This document shows, in pieces, positions 49,887 to 58,638 of a stretch of DNA of 64,000 bases. Position 1 is the stretch's first letter; each line of letters opens with the position of its first letter. The DNA comes from SZUA-35 sp964351995. Its GTDB lineage: Bacteria > Actinomycetota > Acidimicrobiia > Acidimicrobiales > SZUA-35. The stretch spans positions 1-64,000 of the forward strand of contig CAYGQE010000011.1 of the NCBI GenBank assembly GCA_964351995.1, given 5' to 3'. Position numbers and translations under genes: made by a program. The notes beneath the pieces are model-generated. The model was not told the origin of the DNA. It did no database searches and saw nothing but the letters and a program-made list of their open reading frames with translations.

Positions 49887-49979
49887 CACTCTTCTCTCTT
49901 TCTCGATTTCGTTCTTCCCTGACCCTTCCCCCTTGAACTGATCGGCGCCTCGAGCGTCAAGGCAGGTAGGGAGGCGCTC

Positions 49980-51521
49980 GTGCGCCAGGTGATTCGAGTA
50001 CGGAGTTGGCGTTGGGTGCTGAGTTCTTGGATCTTTGTCGGCGTTTTGCTTGGGGTGGTTGCCCAGGCCGACCCGGCAGGTGCCGACTGGGATCACCCAG
50101 TCGACGCCCAGGTGGCCGACCCGTTCCGACCTCCGCAAACACGCTTCGGAGCGGGCAACCGCGGGCTCGAGTACGCCACGACAGGCGGTGAAATCGTGCG
50201 AGCGGTCGACGCAGGTGCTGTTGTCTTTGCCGGCACTGTGGGTCGGCAACGCCACGTGGTGGTTGACCACGGAGACGGGCTGAGGTCGACCTATGCGTTC
50301 GTTTCTTCGGTCGATGTCGTCCGCGGTCAGAGGGTGCGCAAGGGACAACGGGTCGCAGCCGCGGGCCCGGGGGTGCACCTGACGGCTCGCCTCGGGTCGA
50401 CATACGTGGACCCGATGCTGCTGATGCAGGGGGCGGAGGTGGTGATCAGGCTTCGTCCAGGAGTGCTGCCGCCATCGGCTCGAAGTCGTGACATCTCACC
50501 AGCCCTCGCAGTCCTCGACGCCGCTGGCGATCTGACGTTGAGTCAACAGTTCGCCACGCTCGCCGACGCCGTTGATCAGTGGCACCACGAAGAATGCACA
50601 CCTGATGGCGCTTCGGTGCCGCCACCGAGCGGCTCATCAGCGCTTTCCCAGCGCATTCTCATCCAGGTGGGAGGCCTCGGGACCAGTAGCGAGGGTGCAT
50701 CGATCGGGGGGCTGGATCATGGTGCGCTCGGGTATGACCCAGACAACGTCATTGGTTTCAGCTACGCCGGCGGCTGCATCCCTGAGGCATTCGGGGGCGG
50801 TGCCAGCGCCCTCGCTGGTGAGCTTTCCGGCGGTGGGTACGAGCCCGCCGATACGTTCCAGCCGGTCGAGGCGTCGGCGAGGCACCTCGCTGATCTCATC
50901 GAGGCAACGGCGGCTGTCAGGCCCGGCCAGCCGATTGATCTCGCGGCACATAGTCTTGGCGGCGTCGTCTCCCGGCGGGCGATCGAGATGCTCGAGGCGG
51001 CCGGTTCCTTGAGCCTCGTCGACGTGGTGGTCACCATTGGCTCACCGCATGGCGGAACGGACCTGGCAACCGGAGCTGTCGCGATCTCGGAAAGTGATCT
51101 GGCTTCGACGCTGATCGAAGCGATCGATGGCGATGTTGCAGCGTTCGCCAACGCCGACTCGGTGATTGACATTGCCGAGGCAGGAGGTGGGGGAGTGGTG
51201 GATCCTGACCCGCCGCCGGATGGCATCACGGTGGTGGCAGTGGCGGGCTCGACCGACTTGGTCGTGCCGGGAGGCCATGCAGTGTGGGAGGGAGCGACAA
51301 ACGTGGTCGTGCCCACGTCGATGCTCGGCGCTGTCTCGACGCACGGCGATCTCCCTTCGCTTCCAGAGGTGCAACGCGAGTTCGAGTTGGCAATTGCTGG
51401 AGCCGCTCCTCGTTGCGTGGGTTTGGGAGACGTTCTCGGCTCCGCCATGGCAGCGACGGGGATCTCGGCGATCGAGGACTCGGCGACATTGTTGGCTGGC
51501 CTTGCCGCCTGGGTGTTCTGA
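49980..51521 (+). CDS. Degenerate LytM (M23) domain fused to an alpha/beta-hydrolase
   Basis: 513 residues from GTG 49980, with GGGAGG five bases upstream. A signal peptide ends near AGADWDHP. Residues about 37-155 align with LytM/M23 peptidases (VDAQVADPFRPP, GEIVRAVDAGAVVFAGTV, VDHGDGLRSTYAFV). The zinc ligands are altered, however: GxRGxDxA reads NRGLEYA, and HxH reads HLT. From about 220 a lipase-type hydrolase follows, with the nucleophile elbow AAHSLGGVVSRR and GSPHGGTDLA. The gene occupies the slot of the M23 peptidase between whiG and rpsB in Streptomyces. It probably binds the wall or lipids and hydrolyses an ester (inference). Confidence 0.8.
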   Translation: MRQVIRVRSWRWVLSSWIFVGVLLGVVAQADPAGADWDHPVDAQVADPFRPPQTRFGAGNRGLEYATTGGEIVRAVDAGAVVFAGTVGRQRHVVVDHGDGLRSTYAFVSSVDVVRGQRVRKGQRVAAAGPGVHLTARLGSTYVDPMLLMQGAEVVIRLRPGVLPPSARSRDISPALAVLDAAGDLTLSQQFATLADAVDQWHHEECTPDGASVPPPSGSSALSQRILIQVGGLGTSSEGASIGGLDHGALGYDPDNVIGFSYAGGCIPEAFGGGASALAGELSGGGYEPADTFQPVEASARHLADLIEATAAVRPGQPIDLAAHSLGGVVSRRAIEMLEAAGSLSLVDVVVTIGSPHGGTDLATGAVAISESDLASTLIEAIDGDVAAFANADSVIDIAEAGGGGVVDPDPPPDGITVVAVAGSTDLVVPGGHAVWEGATNVVVPTSMLGAVSTHGDLPSLPEVQREFELAIAGAAPRCVGLGDVLGSAMAATGISAIEDSATLLAGLAAWVF

Positions 51522-51579
51522 TCGTCCTCCGGAGTGATGTGCACGGAATGACTCGAGCCACCGCAGCGTTCGTGAGGGC

Positions 51580-52101
51580 ATGACGATCACCATGTACGGA
51601 GCAGATTGGTGCGGCGATTGCCGCCGGGCCAAGGCGTATTTCGCCGAGCACGGGGTGCCGTACACCTACGTCGACCTGATCGAACAACAAGGTGCAACCG
51701 ACATCGTCGTCGAGCGAAATGGGGGTGCGAAGAGCATCCCAGTGGTCGTGTTCGCTGACGACTCTCACCTCACCGAACCGTCGAACGCTGACCTCGAGGC
51801 AAAGCTTGTGGCTTTGGCTTCGATCACGGCGAAGGTGGTCGAGCGTGCCGATGTCGGTCGCTTCGAGCTGCAAGTCGGCGGTGAGATCGTCAGCTTTGCC
51901 TCGTTCAGCGAGATCAACGGCGTCGTCACCGTCCCGCACGTCGAGACCGATCCGGCACATCGAGGGCGCGGCAACGCCGCGACCTTGATGGATGGACTCT
52001 TGGGTTTGTTGCGATCGACCGAGCGCACGATCGCTCCGCTTTGCCCGTTCGCTGCCGAACATGTCCGGCAGAATGCACGGCACAAAGACCTGCTTGCCTG
52101 A
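51580..52101 (+). CDS. Glutaredoxin-GNAT fusion protein
   Basis: 173 residues. Residues 1-80 form a glutaredoxin/mycoredoxin-like domain: MTITMYGADWCGDCRRAKAYF with redox Cys11 and Cys14, the cis-Pro in KSIPVVVFADDS and LTEPSNADLEAKL. Residues about 88-173 form a small YjdJ-type acetyltransferase domain: VGGEIVSFASFSEINGVVTV, HVETDPAHRGRGNAATLMDG (acetyl-CoA-binding R-G-x-G-N/x-A) and LCPFAAEHVRQN. It links disulfide exchange to an acyl-transfer module in one chain; the substrates are unknown. It stands alone upstream of rpsB. Confidence 0.85.
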   Translation: MTITMYGADWCGDCRRAKAYFAEHGVPYTYVDLIEQQGATDIVVERNGGAKSIPVVVFADDSHLTEPSNADLEAKLVALASITAKVVERADVGRFELQVGGEIVSFASFSEINGVVTVPHVETDPAHRGRGNAATLMDGLLGLLRSTERTIAPLCPFAAEHVRQNARHKDLLA

Positions 52102-52293
52102 GCGGCCCCGCTACCACGCGCTGCGGTGCAAAACTGCCGGCTCGGGTTTCGGCCCATTGTCCAATAGGCTCTGCCGATGGCCCATCCGGGTCAACACAAA
52201 ACACATCCGGCCCGTGGGAACTCCACGGTCAGCGTTGTCCCCGCCAGCGGGAGCGGCGCTGCCTCACAGGTCGTACAACCGAAGGAAGAAAAC

Positions 52294-53259
52294 GTGACTG
52301 CAGTCGTCACCATGAAGCAATTGCTCGATGCGGGCGTCCATTTCGGACATCAGACCCGCCGTTGGAACCCGAAGATGAAGCGGTTCATTCACGGCGAGCG
52401 CAGCGGCATCTACATCCTCGACCTCGTCGAGTCGCTCAGCCGCATCGAGAAGGCCTACACGTTTGTTCGTGACACCGTCGCTGACGGTGGCACCGTCCTC
52501 TTCGTTGGTACGAAGAAGCAGGCGCAAGAGCCCATCAAGCGTTACGCACAGTCCGTGGGCATGCCCTACGTCGACCAACGCTGGCTCGGTGGCATGCTCA
52601 CCAACTACCAGACCATCTCCAAGCGCGTATCCAAGCTCGTTGAGTACGAGCGCATGCTCGCTGCCGGCGATTTCGAAGAGATGCCGAAGAAGGAAGCGCT
52701 CCGGTACACCCGCGAGCTCGAGAAGCTCGACCGCAACATCGGCGGTATCAAGACCATGGGCAAGCAGCCGTCGGTCGTGTTCGTCATGGACACCATCAAA
52801 GAGCACATTGCCGTCACCGAAGCCCGCAAGCTCGGTATCCCGATCGTGGCCGTTGTCGACACCAACTGCGACCCCGACCTAATCACGTTCCCGATCCCGG
52901 GCAACGACGATGCCATCCGCTCTGCGGACCTCATGACCCGCGTCGTCGCCGAGGCTGTGGCCGAAGGCAAGCTCATGTACGCCCACAAGACTGGTGCCCC
53001 CGAGGCGCCGGCCGAGCGTACGGCTGAACAAGAGGCCGAAGTTGCTGCCCAGCAGGCTGCAGCCCGTAACGCCGCTGCTGCTGCTGCCGCCGAGCGTGAC
53101 GCCCGTGTCGCTGCTGCCAAGGCTGCGGCCGATGCCGAAGCGGCCGCAGCTCCCGACGAGGAAGCACCGGCCGAAGCACCTGCCGAAGAAGTCACTGCTG
53201 AGGCCCCCGCCGAAGCAACCGAGGCGCCGGCTGTCGAAGCCCCCGCCGCCGACGCCTGA
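52294..53259 (+). CDS. rpsB: 30S ribosomal protein uS2
   Basis: 321 residues from GTG 52294, with GAAGGAAG upstream. The canonical uS2 body begins VVTMKQLLDAGVHFGHQTRRWNPKM and includes FVGTKKQAQEPI, DQRWLGGMLTNYQTI and DTNCDPDLITFPIPGNDDAIRS. After about residue 235 comes an 85-residue extension very rich in Ala and Glu, ending EAPAVEAPAADA, longer than in most bacteria. Its operon partner tsf follows. Confidence 0.97.
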   Translation: MTAVVTMKQLLDAGVHFGHQTRRWNPKMKRFIHGERSGIYILDLVESLSRIEKAYTFVRDTVADGGTVLFVGTKKQAQEPIKRYAQSVGMPYVDQRWLGGMLTNYQTISKRVSKLVEYERMLAAGDFEEMPKKEALRYTRELEKLDRNIGGIKTMGKQPSVVFVMDTIKEHIAVTEARKLGIPIVAVVDTNCDPDLITFPIPGNDDAIRSADLMTRVVAEAVAEGKLMYAHKTGAPEAPAERTAEQEAEVAAQQAAARNAAAAAAAERDARVAAAKAAADAEAAAAPDEEAPAEAPAEEVTAEAPAEATEAPAVEAPAADA

Positions 53260-53318
53260 TTCGTCAGCACGTCTCACCCCAACGATCTTCAACACAATCG
53301 AGCAAGGAAGAAAAGCAG

Positions 53319-54098
53319 ATGGCTGATTTCAGCGCGAAAGATGTCCAAGAGCTCCGGAAGTCCACGGGTGCCGGAATGATGGACTCGAAGAAGGCCCTCA
53401 CTGAAGCTGAGGGCGACATGGAAGCTGCTGTGCAGATCCTTCGAGAGAAGGGCCTGGCAAAGTCAGCCAAGCTCTCCGACCGTGACAACTCCGAAGGCGT
53501 TGTCGCCATCGCCCAGAGCGATGCTGGCGCCGCCCTCGTCCATCTCAAGTCCGAGACCGACTTCTCTGCGAAGTCTGATGACTTCCAGGCATTCGTCCAG
53601 AAGATGGCTGACACTGTTCTCGCCGGTGGTGAAGCAGCGTTGTCCACCCTTGACGGCGAACTCGAAGAGCTCAAGCTGTCGCTCAAAGAGAACATCGAAA
53701 TTGGCGCAGTTGCCCACTATCCCGCCACCGAGGGCAAGGTCATCGATGCCTACCTGCACAGCGGTGGTCGCGCCGGTGTGCTCATCGAGGGAGAGGGTGT
53801 CGACGCCGATCTCTTGCACGAGATCGCCCTGCACATCGCCTTCGCCAAGCCGACCTACCTCACTCGCGATGAAGTGCCGGTCGATGCGGTCGAGAAAGAG
53901 CGCGCGTCGCTTCTCGAGATCACGAAGAGTGAAGGCAAGCCCGAAGCCGCTTGGGACAAGATCGTCGATGGCCGTGTGAACGCATGGTTTGGCGATTCGG
54001 TTCTGACCGAGCAGGGAATGTTCGGCGAAAAGGAAAAGGTCGCCTCGAAGCTCGGCGCCGGGTCCCTCAATCGCTTCGTTCTCGCGATGGTCGGCTGA
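53319..54098 (+). CDS. tsf: Elongation factor Ts
   Basis: 259 residues. The N-terminal UBA-like domain with KDVQELRKSTGAGMMDSKKAL (the TGAGMMDCK-type signature) and VQILREKGLAKSAK, then VHLKSETDFSAKSDDF (ETDF-x-A motif) and HIAFAKPTYLTRDEVP. It exchanges nucleotide on EF-Tu. It follows rpsB after 59 bases, the usual pair. A strong terminator lies downstream. Confidence 0.97.
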   Translation: MADFSAKDVQELRKSTGAGMMDSKKALTEAEGDMEAAVQILREKGLAKSAKLSDRDNSEGVVAIAQSDAGAALVHLKSETDFSAKSDDFQAFVQKMADTVLAGGEAALSTLDGELEELKLSLKENIEIGAVAHYPATEGKVIDAYLHSGGRAGVLIEGEGVDADLLHEIALHIAFAKPTYLTRDEVPVDAVEKERASLLEITKSEGKPEAAWDKIVDGRVNAWFGDSVLTEQGMFGEKEKVASKLGAGSLNRFVLAMVG

Positions 54099-54174
54099 TC
54101 ACAGCTCGCCTACCGGCGTTTTTGACCACGTGATGGATTGCGTGGGTAAAGGTCAACCGACCCAGAATCTTCGA

Positions 54175-54205
54175 CAGCCTCGGGGCGCTAGTCTCCCCGA
54201 GGCTG
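54175..54205 (+). terminator. Rho-independent terminator after tsf
   Basis: An 11-bp perfect stem, CAGCCTCGGGG (54175-54185) with CCCCGAGGCTG (54195-54205), a 9-base loop, followed by TTT. It closes the rpsB-tsf unit and separates it from pyrH. Confidence 0.88.
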
Positions 54206-54274
54206 TTTCGCGACACGACGGCCGAGGGCGACCAGTTCTGTTCCAGCAGAACACAACCATCAGCAGGAGATCAC

Positions 54275-55003
54275 ATGACCGAGACCACTGAACCCACCTA
54301 CCGACGGGTGCTCGTCAAGCTCTCAGGCGAAGCGTTCGCCGGTGACAAGGGATTCGGCATCGACGGGTCGGTCCTTCAGCAGATGGCGAACGACATCGGC
54401 GATGCCCGGAACAATTTGGGTGTCGAAGTGGCGGTCGTTGTCGGCGGCGGCAACATCTGGCGTGGTATCTCTGGAGCCGAAGGCGGCATCGATCGGGCAC
54501 AAGCGGACTACATGGGCATGCTCGCCACGGTCATGAATGCGCTCGCGCTACAGGACATCCTCGAGCAGAACGACATCGCCACTCGGACACAGTCGGCCAT
54601 CCGCATGCCTCAAGTTGCCGAGGAGTACATCCGCCGGCGGGCCATCCGCCACCTCGAAAAGGGGCGAGTGGTGATCTTCGCTGCCGGAACGGGCAACCCG
54701 TTCTTCACCACCGACACCACGGCTGCCCTTCGAGCAGTCGAGATCGACGCCGACGTTCTCTTGTCGGCCAAGAACGGTATCGACGGTGTCTACACCGCTG
54801 ATCCGAAGACCGACCCCACCGCCACCAAGATCGACTCGCTGAGCTACCTCGATGTGCTCAACAAGGGTCTGCGGGTCATGGACTCGACCGCCATCACACA
54901 CTGCATGGAGCACAAGATGCCGATCCGTGTGTTCGACATGATGGAACACGGAAATCTCCGTGGCCTGCTCACCGGGGCATCGATCGGTACATTGGTGCAA
55001 TGA
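54275..55003 (+). CDS. pyrH: UMP kinase
   Basis: 242 residues. It phosphorylates UMP to UDP. It belongs to the amino-acid-kinase fold: VLVKLSGEAFAGDKGFGID, VAVVVGGGNIWRG, DYMGMLATVMNALAL, GRVVIFAAGTGNPFFTTDTTAALRA and AKNGIDGVYTADPK. It is coupled to frr by a four-base overlap and has an AGGAGA site upstream of its ATG. Confidence 0.97.
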   Translation: MTETTEPTYRRVLVKLSGEAFAGDKGFGIDGSVLQQMANDIGDARNNLGVEVAVVVGGGNIWRGISGAEGGIDRAQADYMGMLATVMNALALQDILEQNDIATRTQSAIRMPQVAEEYIRRRAIRHLEKGRVVIFAAGTGNPFFTTDTTAALRAVEIDADVLLSAKNGIDGVYTADPKTDPTATKIDSLSYLDVLNKGLRVMDSTAITHCMEHKMPIRVFDMMEHGNLRGLLTGASIGTLVQ

Positions 55004-55566
55004 GCGAGCTGATCGACATGGTGTTGCTGGAGTCTGAAGAGCGGATGGAGAAGGCTGTCGGGCACGCCCGTTCGGAATTTTCCGGTATCCGCTCCGGCCG
55101 AGCGGCGCCTCAGCTCGTCGAAAAGATCTCTGTCGAGGCCTACGGCGTCGGCATGAAGATTCTCGAACTGGCCACCGTGTCGATTCCTGAAGCTCGTCAG
55201 CTGATGGTGACCCCACACGATCCGTCGAATCTCGATGCGATCGAGCGCGGCATCCGCAATTCTGACCTTGGCTTGGCGCCGTCGAACGACGGTCGCTCGA
55301 TCCGGCTGAGCTTTCCACCGCTGACCGAAGAGCGCCGCAAGGAGCTCGTTCGCGTGGTGCGAAAGATGGCTGAGGAAGGCCGCATCGCCATTCGGAACGT
55401 CCGCCGAGACGCTCGTAAAGAACTCGAGGCTGCGGAAAAGGACGGGTCGCTTTCTGAAGACGATCTTTCTCGAGCCGAGAAAGATCTCGACAAGATCACC
55501 CAGGAAAGCGAAGCCGCCGTCGACAAGGCGCTCGGCGAGAAAGAAGAAGAACTCCTCGAGGTCTGA
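55000..55566 (+). CDS. frr: Ribosome recycling factor
   Basis: 188 residues. It splits post-termination ribosomes with EF-G. Typical segments: MEKAVGHARSEFSGIRSGRAAPQLVEKI, LATVSIPEARQLMVTPHDPS, LGLAPSNDGRSIRLSFPPLTEERRKELVR and AIRNVRRDARKELEAAEKDG. The length is the family norm. It follows pyrH with overlapping codons and lies upstream of cdsA. Confidence 0.97.
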   Translation: MSELIDMVLLESEERMEKAVGHARSEFSGIRSGRAAPQLVEKISVEAYGVGMKILELATVSIPEARQLMVTPHDPSNLDAIERGIRNSDLGLAPSNDGRSIRLSFPPLTEERRKELVRVVRKMAEEGRIAIRNVRRDARKELEAAEKDGSLSEDDLSRAEKDLDKITQESEAAVDKALGEKEEELLEV

Positions 55567-55618
55567 CCTCTCCCTCTCTCATCTCGCGCATCACTGATGC
55601 GCAGGCCAAGGAACCAGC

Positions 55619-57214
55619 GTGTCCGACGACCAAAACGACCAGCCCAACGAATCTGACGGTAAGGGAATCTTCGATGTCTTCGAGCCGCCGCCCGAGATCG
55701 ATCCGAACCGTTTTGGACCGATTCCCGTCGTCACAGACGACGCAGATCCAACACTTGTCGAAGACAGCACCCTGATCGACGTCAGCGACACAGCGGTGAC
55801 GGTGGACAGCGATGATCAGAGGACGGGCGATGCATCGATCTCGTCGATCTTTGGATTCGACCCGATCGATCCGGTCGAGCCGACGACGGGTGCCAACCAT
55901 GATGGGCCTGCGATCCTCATCGACGACCTGGTGCACGAGCCGAATGCTTCGATCCTCGAGGGCGTTCCCGTGATCTCGGTGGGCGAGGTCTCTGACCTTG
56001 CCGCAGCGGCCGATCAGGGGCAACCTTCGGACAGTCCTTTCCCCCTCGATCGAGACAGCGATGGTGATGAAGTTGCCACCCTCGATGCACCTGATGTCGG
56101 CGACACCTCCCTCCCACACTGGACCGCTCCGGCGACAGGCATGGTGCCAAAGGTGCTCGCCGGTGATGAAGCCGCCGAAGGCTGGTCTGCGGTCTCCGGG
56201 CCACGTTGGCATGGTGAAGGACCGCAGTGGGCGGGCGACGACCTCGAAGCGGTGTTTGCTGACGAGGACGGTGTCGGCGGCCCGCGCCGCATCACCATCG
56301 ATGACGACAGTGGTTTTGAAGACATACCCGGAGCCGCCGGCTCGCCTCAACGGCCAGAAGATGCGGCTGCTCGAGCGGCTCAGCGTCCAGTCGTTGAAGT
56401 CGACGGAGGCCGCAACCTCGGACAAGCCATCGGCGTAGGCGTTGCGTTTGCTCTCGTGGCGGGAGCGGCATTCAGATTGGGCAACGCAACAACGATTGCG
56501 TTGGTTGTCGTGGTTGCCGTGCTTGCCTCGGTCGAGTTGTTCGGCGCCATGCGCCAGGCCGGGCTTCATCCCGCCACCCTGCTCGGCATCGTGGCCAGTG
56601 CGGCACTGCCGCTCGCCGCCTATCACCGTGGCGACGCCGGCTTCACGCTTGTCATTGCGTTGTCGGTCGCCGCTTGCGCACTCTGGTATCTCTCCGGCGC
56701 AGATACACAGCGACCGGCGGTCAATGTTGGTCTGACGATGCTTGGGATCACGTGGATCGGCGGTCTTGCCGCATTCGCAGCGTTCATCCTGCAATCAGCA
56801 GGCGGGGTCGAGGTCATCCTCGCTGTGGTGATCATCACGGTGGCATCGGACACCGGGGCCTATGTGGGTGGCAAGGCCATCGGGAGCACCCCCTTCCATT
56901 CCGCCAGTCCGAACAAGACATGGGAAGGCACGATCGTGGGCGTCATTGCTGCCGTCGCCGCTGGCTTCCTGGTCGCGCTGACCGAGTTGTCGGTGTTTTC
57001 TGGAAATCTCACCGATGGCGTACTGCTCGGCCTGGTCATCGGGGTGATGGCGCCGATTGGTGATCTCACCGAGTCAATGGTCAAGCGCGATCTCGGCGTC
57101 AAGGACATGGGCACTTTGCTGCCCGGTCATGGCGGATTCCTCGATCGCGTCGACGGGTTGCTCTTTGCGCTCCCGGCCGCTTTCTACCTGGGCAACGTTC
57201 TCGGCCTCCTCTAG
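55619..57214 (+). CDS. cdsA: Phosphatidate cytidylyltransferase with long acidic N-terminal extension
   Basis: 531 residues from GTG 55619, roughly twice the usual length. Residues 1-265 are hydrophilic and acidic (Asp, Glu, Val, Pro), with no motif I can name and no membrane helix. From about 266 on there are about eight membrane helices. These end in the CdsA signature ESMVKRDLGVKDMGTLLPGHGGFLDRVDGLLFALP, with the earlier ASDTGAYVGGKAIGSTPF and SPNKTWEGT. The enzyme makes CDP-diacylglycerol from phosphatidate and CTP. The cytosolic extension may tether or regulate the enzyme (inference). Confidence 0.93.
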   Translation: MSDDQNDQPNESDGKGIFDVFEPPPEIDPNRFGPIPVVTDDADPTLVEDSTLIDVSDTAVTVDSDDQRTGDASISSIFGFDPIDPVEPTTGANHDGPAILIDDLVHEPNASILEGVPVISVGEVSDLAAAADQGQPSDSPFPLDRDSDGDEVATLDAPDVGDTSLPHWTAPATGMVPKVLAGDEAAEGWSAVSGPRWHGEGPQWAGDDLEAVFADEDGVGGPRRITIDDDSGFEDIPGAAGSPQRPEDAAARAAQRPVVEVDGGRNLGQAIGVGVAFALVAGAAFRLGNATTIALVVVVAVLASVELFGAMRQAGLHPATLLGIVASAALPLAAYHRGDAGFTLVIALSVAACALWYLSGADTQRPAVNVGLTMLGITWIGGLAAFAAFILQSAGGVEVILAVVIITVASDTGAYVGGKAIGSTPFHSASPNKTWEGTIVGVIAAVAAGFLVALTELSVFSGNLTDGVLLGLVIGVMAPIGDLTESMVKRDLGVKDMGTLLPGHGGFLDRVDGLLFALPAAFYLGNVLGLL

Positions 57215-57270
57215 CCGGATTACCGTTTTCGAGTTTTTCCGAGAACGATGTTGTGAGCGCCAGGCGAGCG

Positions 57271-57331
57271 GGAACCCTTCGGGTTCCACTTGGGTTTCGC
57301 CGAAGGCGAATACGGTTTCGCCGAAGGCGAA
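57271..57331 (+). repeat. Three-hairpin array with 21-base tandem repeat before dxr
   Basis: Hairpin 1: GGAACCC-TTC-GGGTTCC (57271-57287). Hairpins 2 and 3 are identical, TTCGCC-GAA-GGCGAA at 57296-57310 and 57317-57331. They lie within two copies of a 21-base unit (57294-57314, 57315-57335). It lies 44-104 bases before the dxr GTG start and could end cdsA transcription or shape the dxr leader. Confidence 0.8.
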
Positions 57332-57374
57332 TACGCTTTCACTCGGCTTTCGGGGCGGCGAGTACGATCGTCCG

Positions 57375-58595
57375 GTGACTCAAACTGCTGACTCTTCGCA
57401 TCGCCGATCCGTTGCGGTCGTTGGGAGCACGGGATCGGTTGGAACCCAAACACTCGAGGCGGTCCTCGACGACCCGGACCGATACGACGTCATTGCCCTC
57501 GCTGCTGGATCCTCGGTTGACGCCCTTGTTGCACAGGCGGTCGAGTTTCGGCCATCATTCGTCGCCGTCGGAGATGAGAACAAGCGACAGGATCTCATCG
57601 ATGGACTCGCCGCTGCGGGCCTCGAGATCGAAGCGGGTGCGGGGACCGACGCACTTGCTGAATGCGCCCGTCGAGCCGACATCACCGTCAACGCCGTCGT
57701 TGGTTTCGCCGGCCTTCCGGTCACCCTCGCAGCCTTGGAGAGTGGCAAGCGTCTTGCGCTGGCCAACAAAGAATCGTTGATCGCCGCTGGGCCCGTCGTT
57801 CAGGCAGCCCGCCGAACGCCGGGCGCAGAACTCGTGCCCGTTGACTCCGAACATGCTGCGGTCCATCAGTGTCTTCGGGCCAACGATGTTGCATCCCGAG
57901 TGGCTCGCATCCAGTTGACGGCTTCGGGCGGTCCGTTTCGTGGCAAGAAACGAGACGAGCTCGAATCGGTCAGTATCGACGACGCTCTCACCCACCCAAC
58001 GTGGTCGATGGGGCCGAAGATCACCGTCGATTCGTCCACGCTGATGAACAAAGGCCTCGAGGTCATCGAGGCCAACGAACTCTTCGGGGCAGCCGCTGGG
58101 GATCTGGGGTGCGGGATCACGATCGACGACATCGATGTCGTGGTGCACCCGCAGTCGGTGGTGCATTCGATGGTCACCTACAGCGATGGCTCCACGATCG
58201 CTCAGCTCTCGATGCCGACCATGAAGCTGCCCATCGTCTACGCCCTGGCCTACCCAGATCGATTTCCGGTCCCGTACGGAGCCATCGATTGGGCCACCCT
58301 CGGGTCACTCGATTTCGAGACGCCCGATCGTGAAGCGTTCCCGTGCTTGAACCTCGCGTTCGAAGCCGGACGCATCGGCGGCACAGCACCGGCGTGGCTC
58401 AGCGCAGCGAACGAGGTAGCGGTCGAAGCCTTCCTCGCTGGCGTCATTCGCTGGATCGACATCTCGGAGATCAATGCTGCTGTCCTCGCGGCGCACGATG
58501 GCGGGATGGGTGCCACCCTGGAGGGTGTTCTCGAAGGTGATCATCTTGCCCGCCTTCGGGCCGATGATCTGGTGAAGGAAGCGAACAGCCGATGA
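57375..58595 (+). CDS. dxr: 1-deoxy-D-xylulose 5-phosphate reductoisomerase
   Basis: 406 residues from GTG 57375. The second enzyme of the MEP isoprenoid pathway, making MEP from DXP with NADPH. NADPH site SVAVVGSTGSVGTQTLEAV; active-site segments LALANKESLIAAG, VPVDSEHAAVHQCL, LTASGGPFRG, THPTWSMGPKITVDSSTLMNKGLEVIEA, VHPQSVVHSMV and AANEVAVEAFL. ispG, a later enzyme of the same pathway, is encoded at 60084, with the rseP protease gene between, as in many actinobacteria. Confidence 0.97.
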   Translation: MTQTADSSHRRSVAVVGSTGSVGTQTLEAVLDDPDRYDVIALAAGSSVDALVAQAVEFRPSFVAVGDENKRQDLIDGLAAAGLEIEAGAGTDALAECARRADITVNAVVGFAGLPVTLAALESGKRLALANKESLIAAGPVVQAARRTPGAELVPVDSEHAAVHQCLRANDVASRVARIQLTASGGPFRGKKRDELESVSIDDALTHPTWSMGPKITVDSSTLMNKGLEVIEANELFGAAAGDLGCGITIDDIDVVVHPQSVVHSMVTYSDGSTIAQLSMPTMKLPIVYALAYPDRFPVPYGAIDWATLGSLDFETPDREAFPCLNLAFEAGRIGGTAPAWLSAANEVAVEAFLAGVIRWIDISEINAAVLAAHDGGMGATLEGVLEGDHLARLRADDLVKEANSR

Positions 58596-58638
58596 GGCTG
58601 TTGTTTGGAGTGCTGCAATCGATGCGAAACGGACACCG

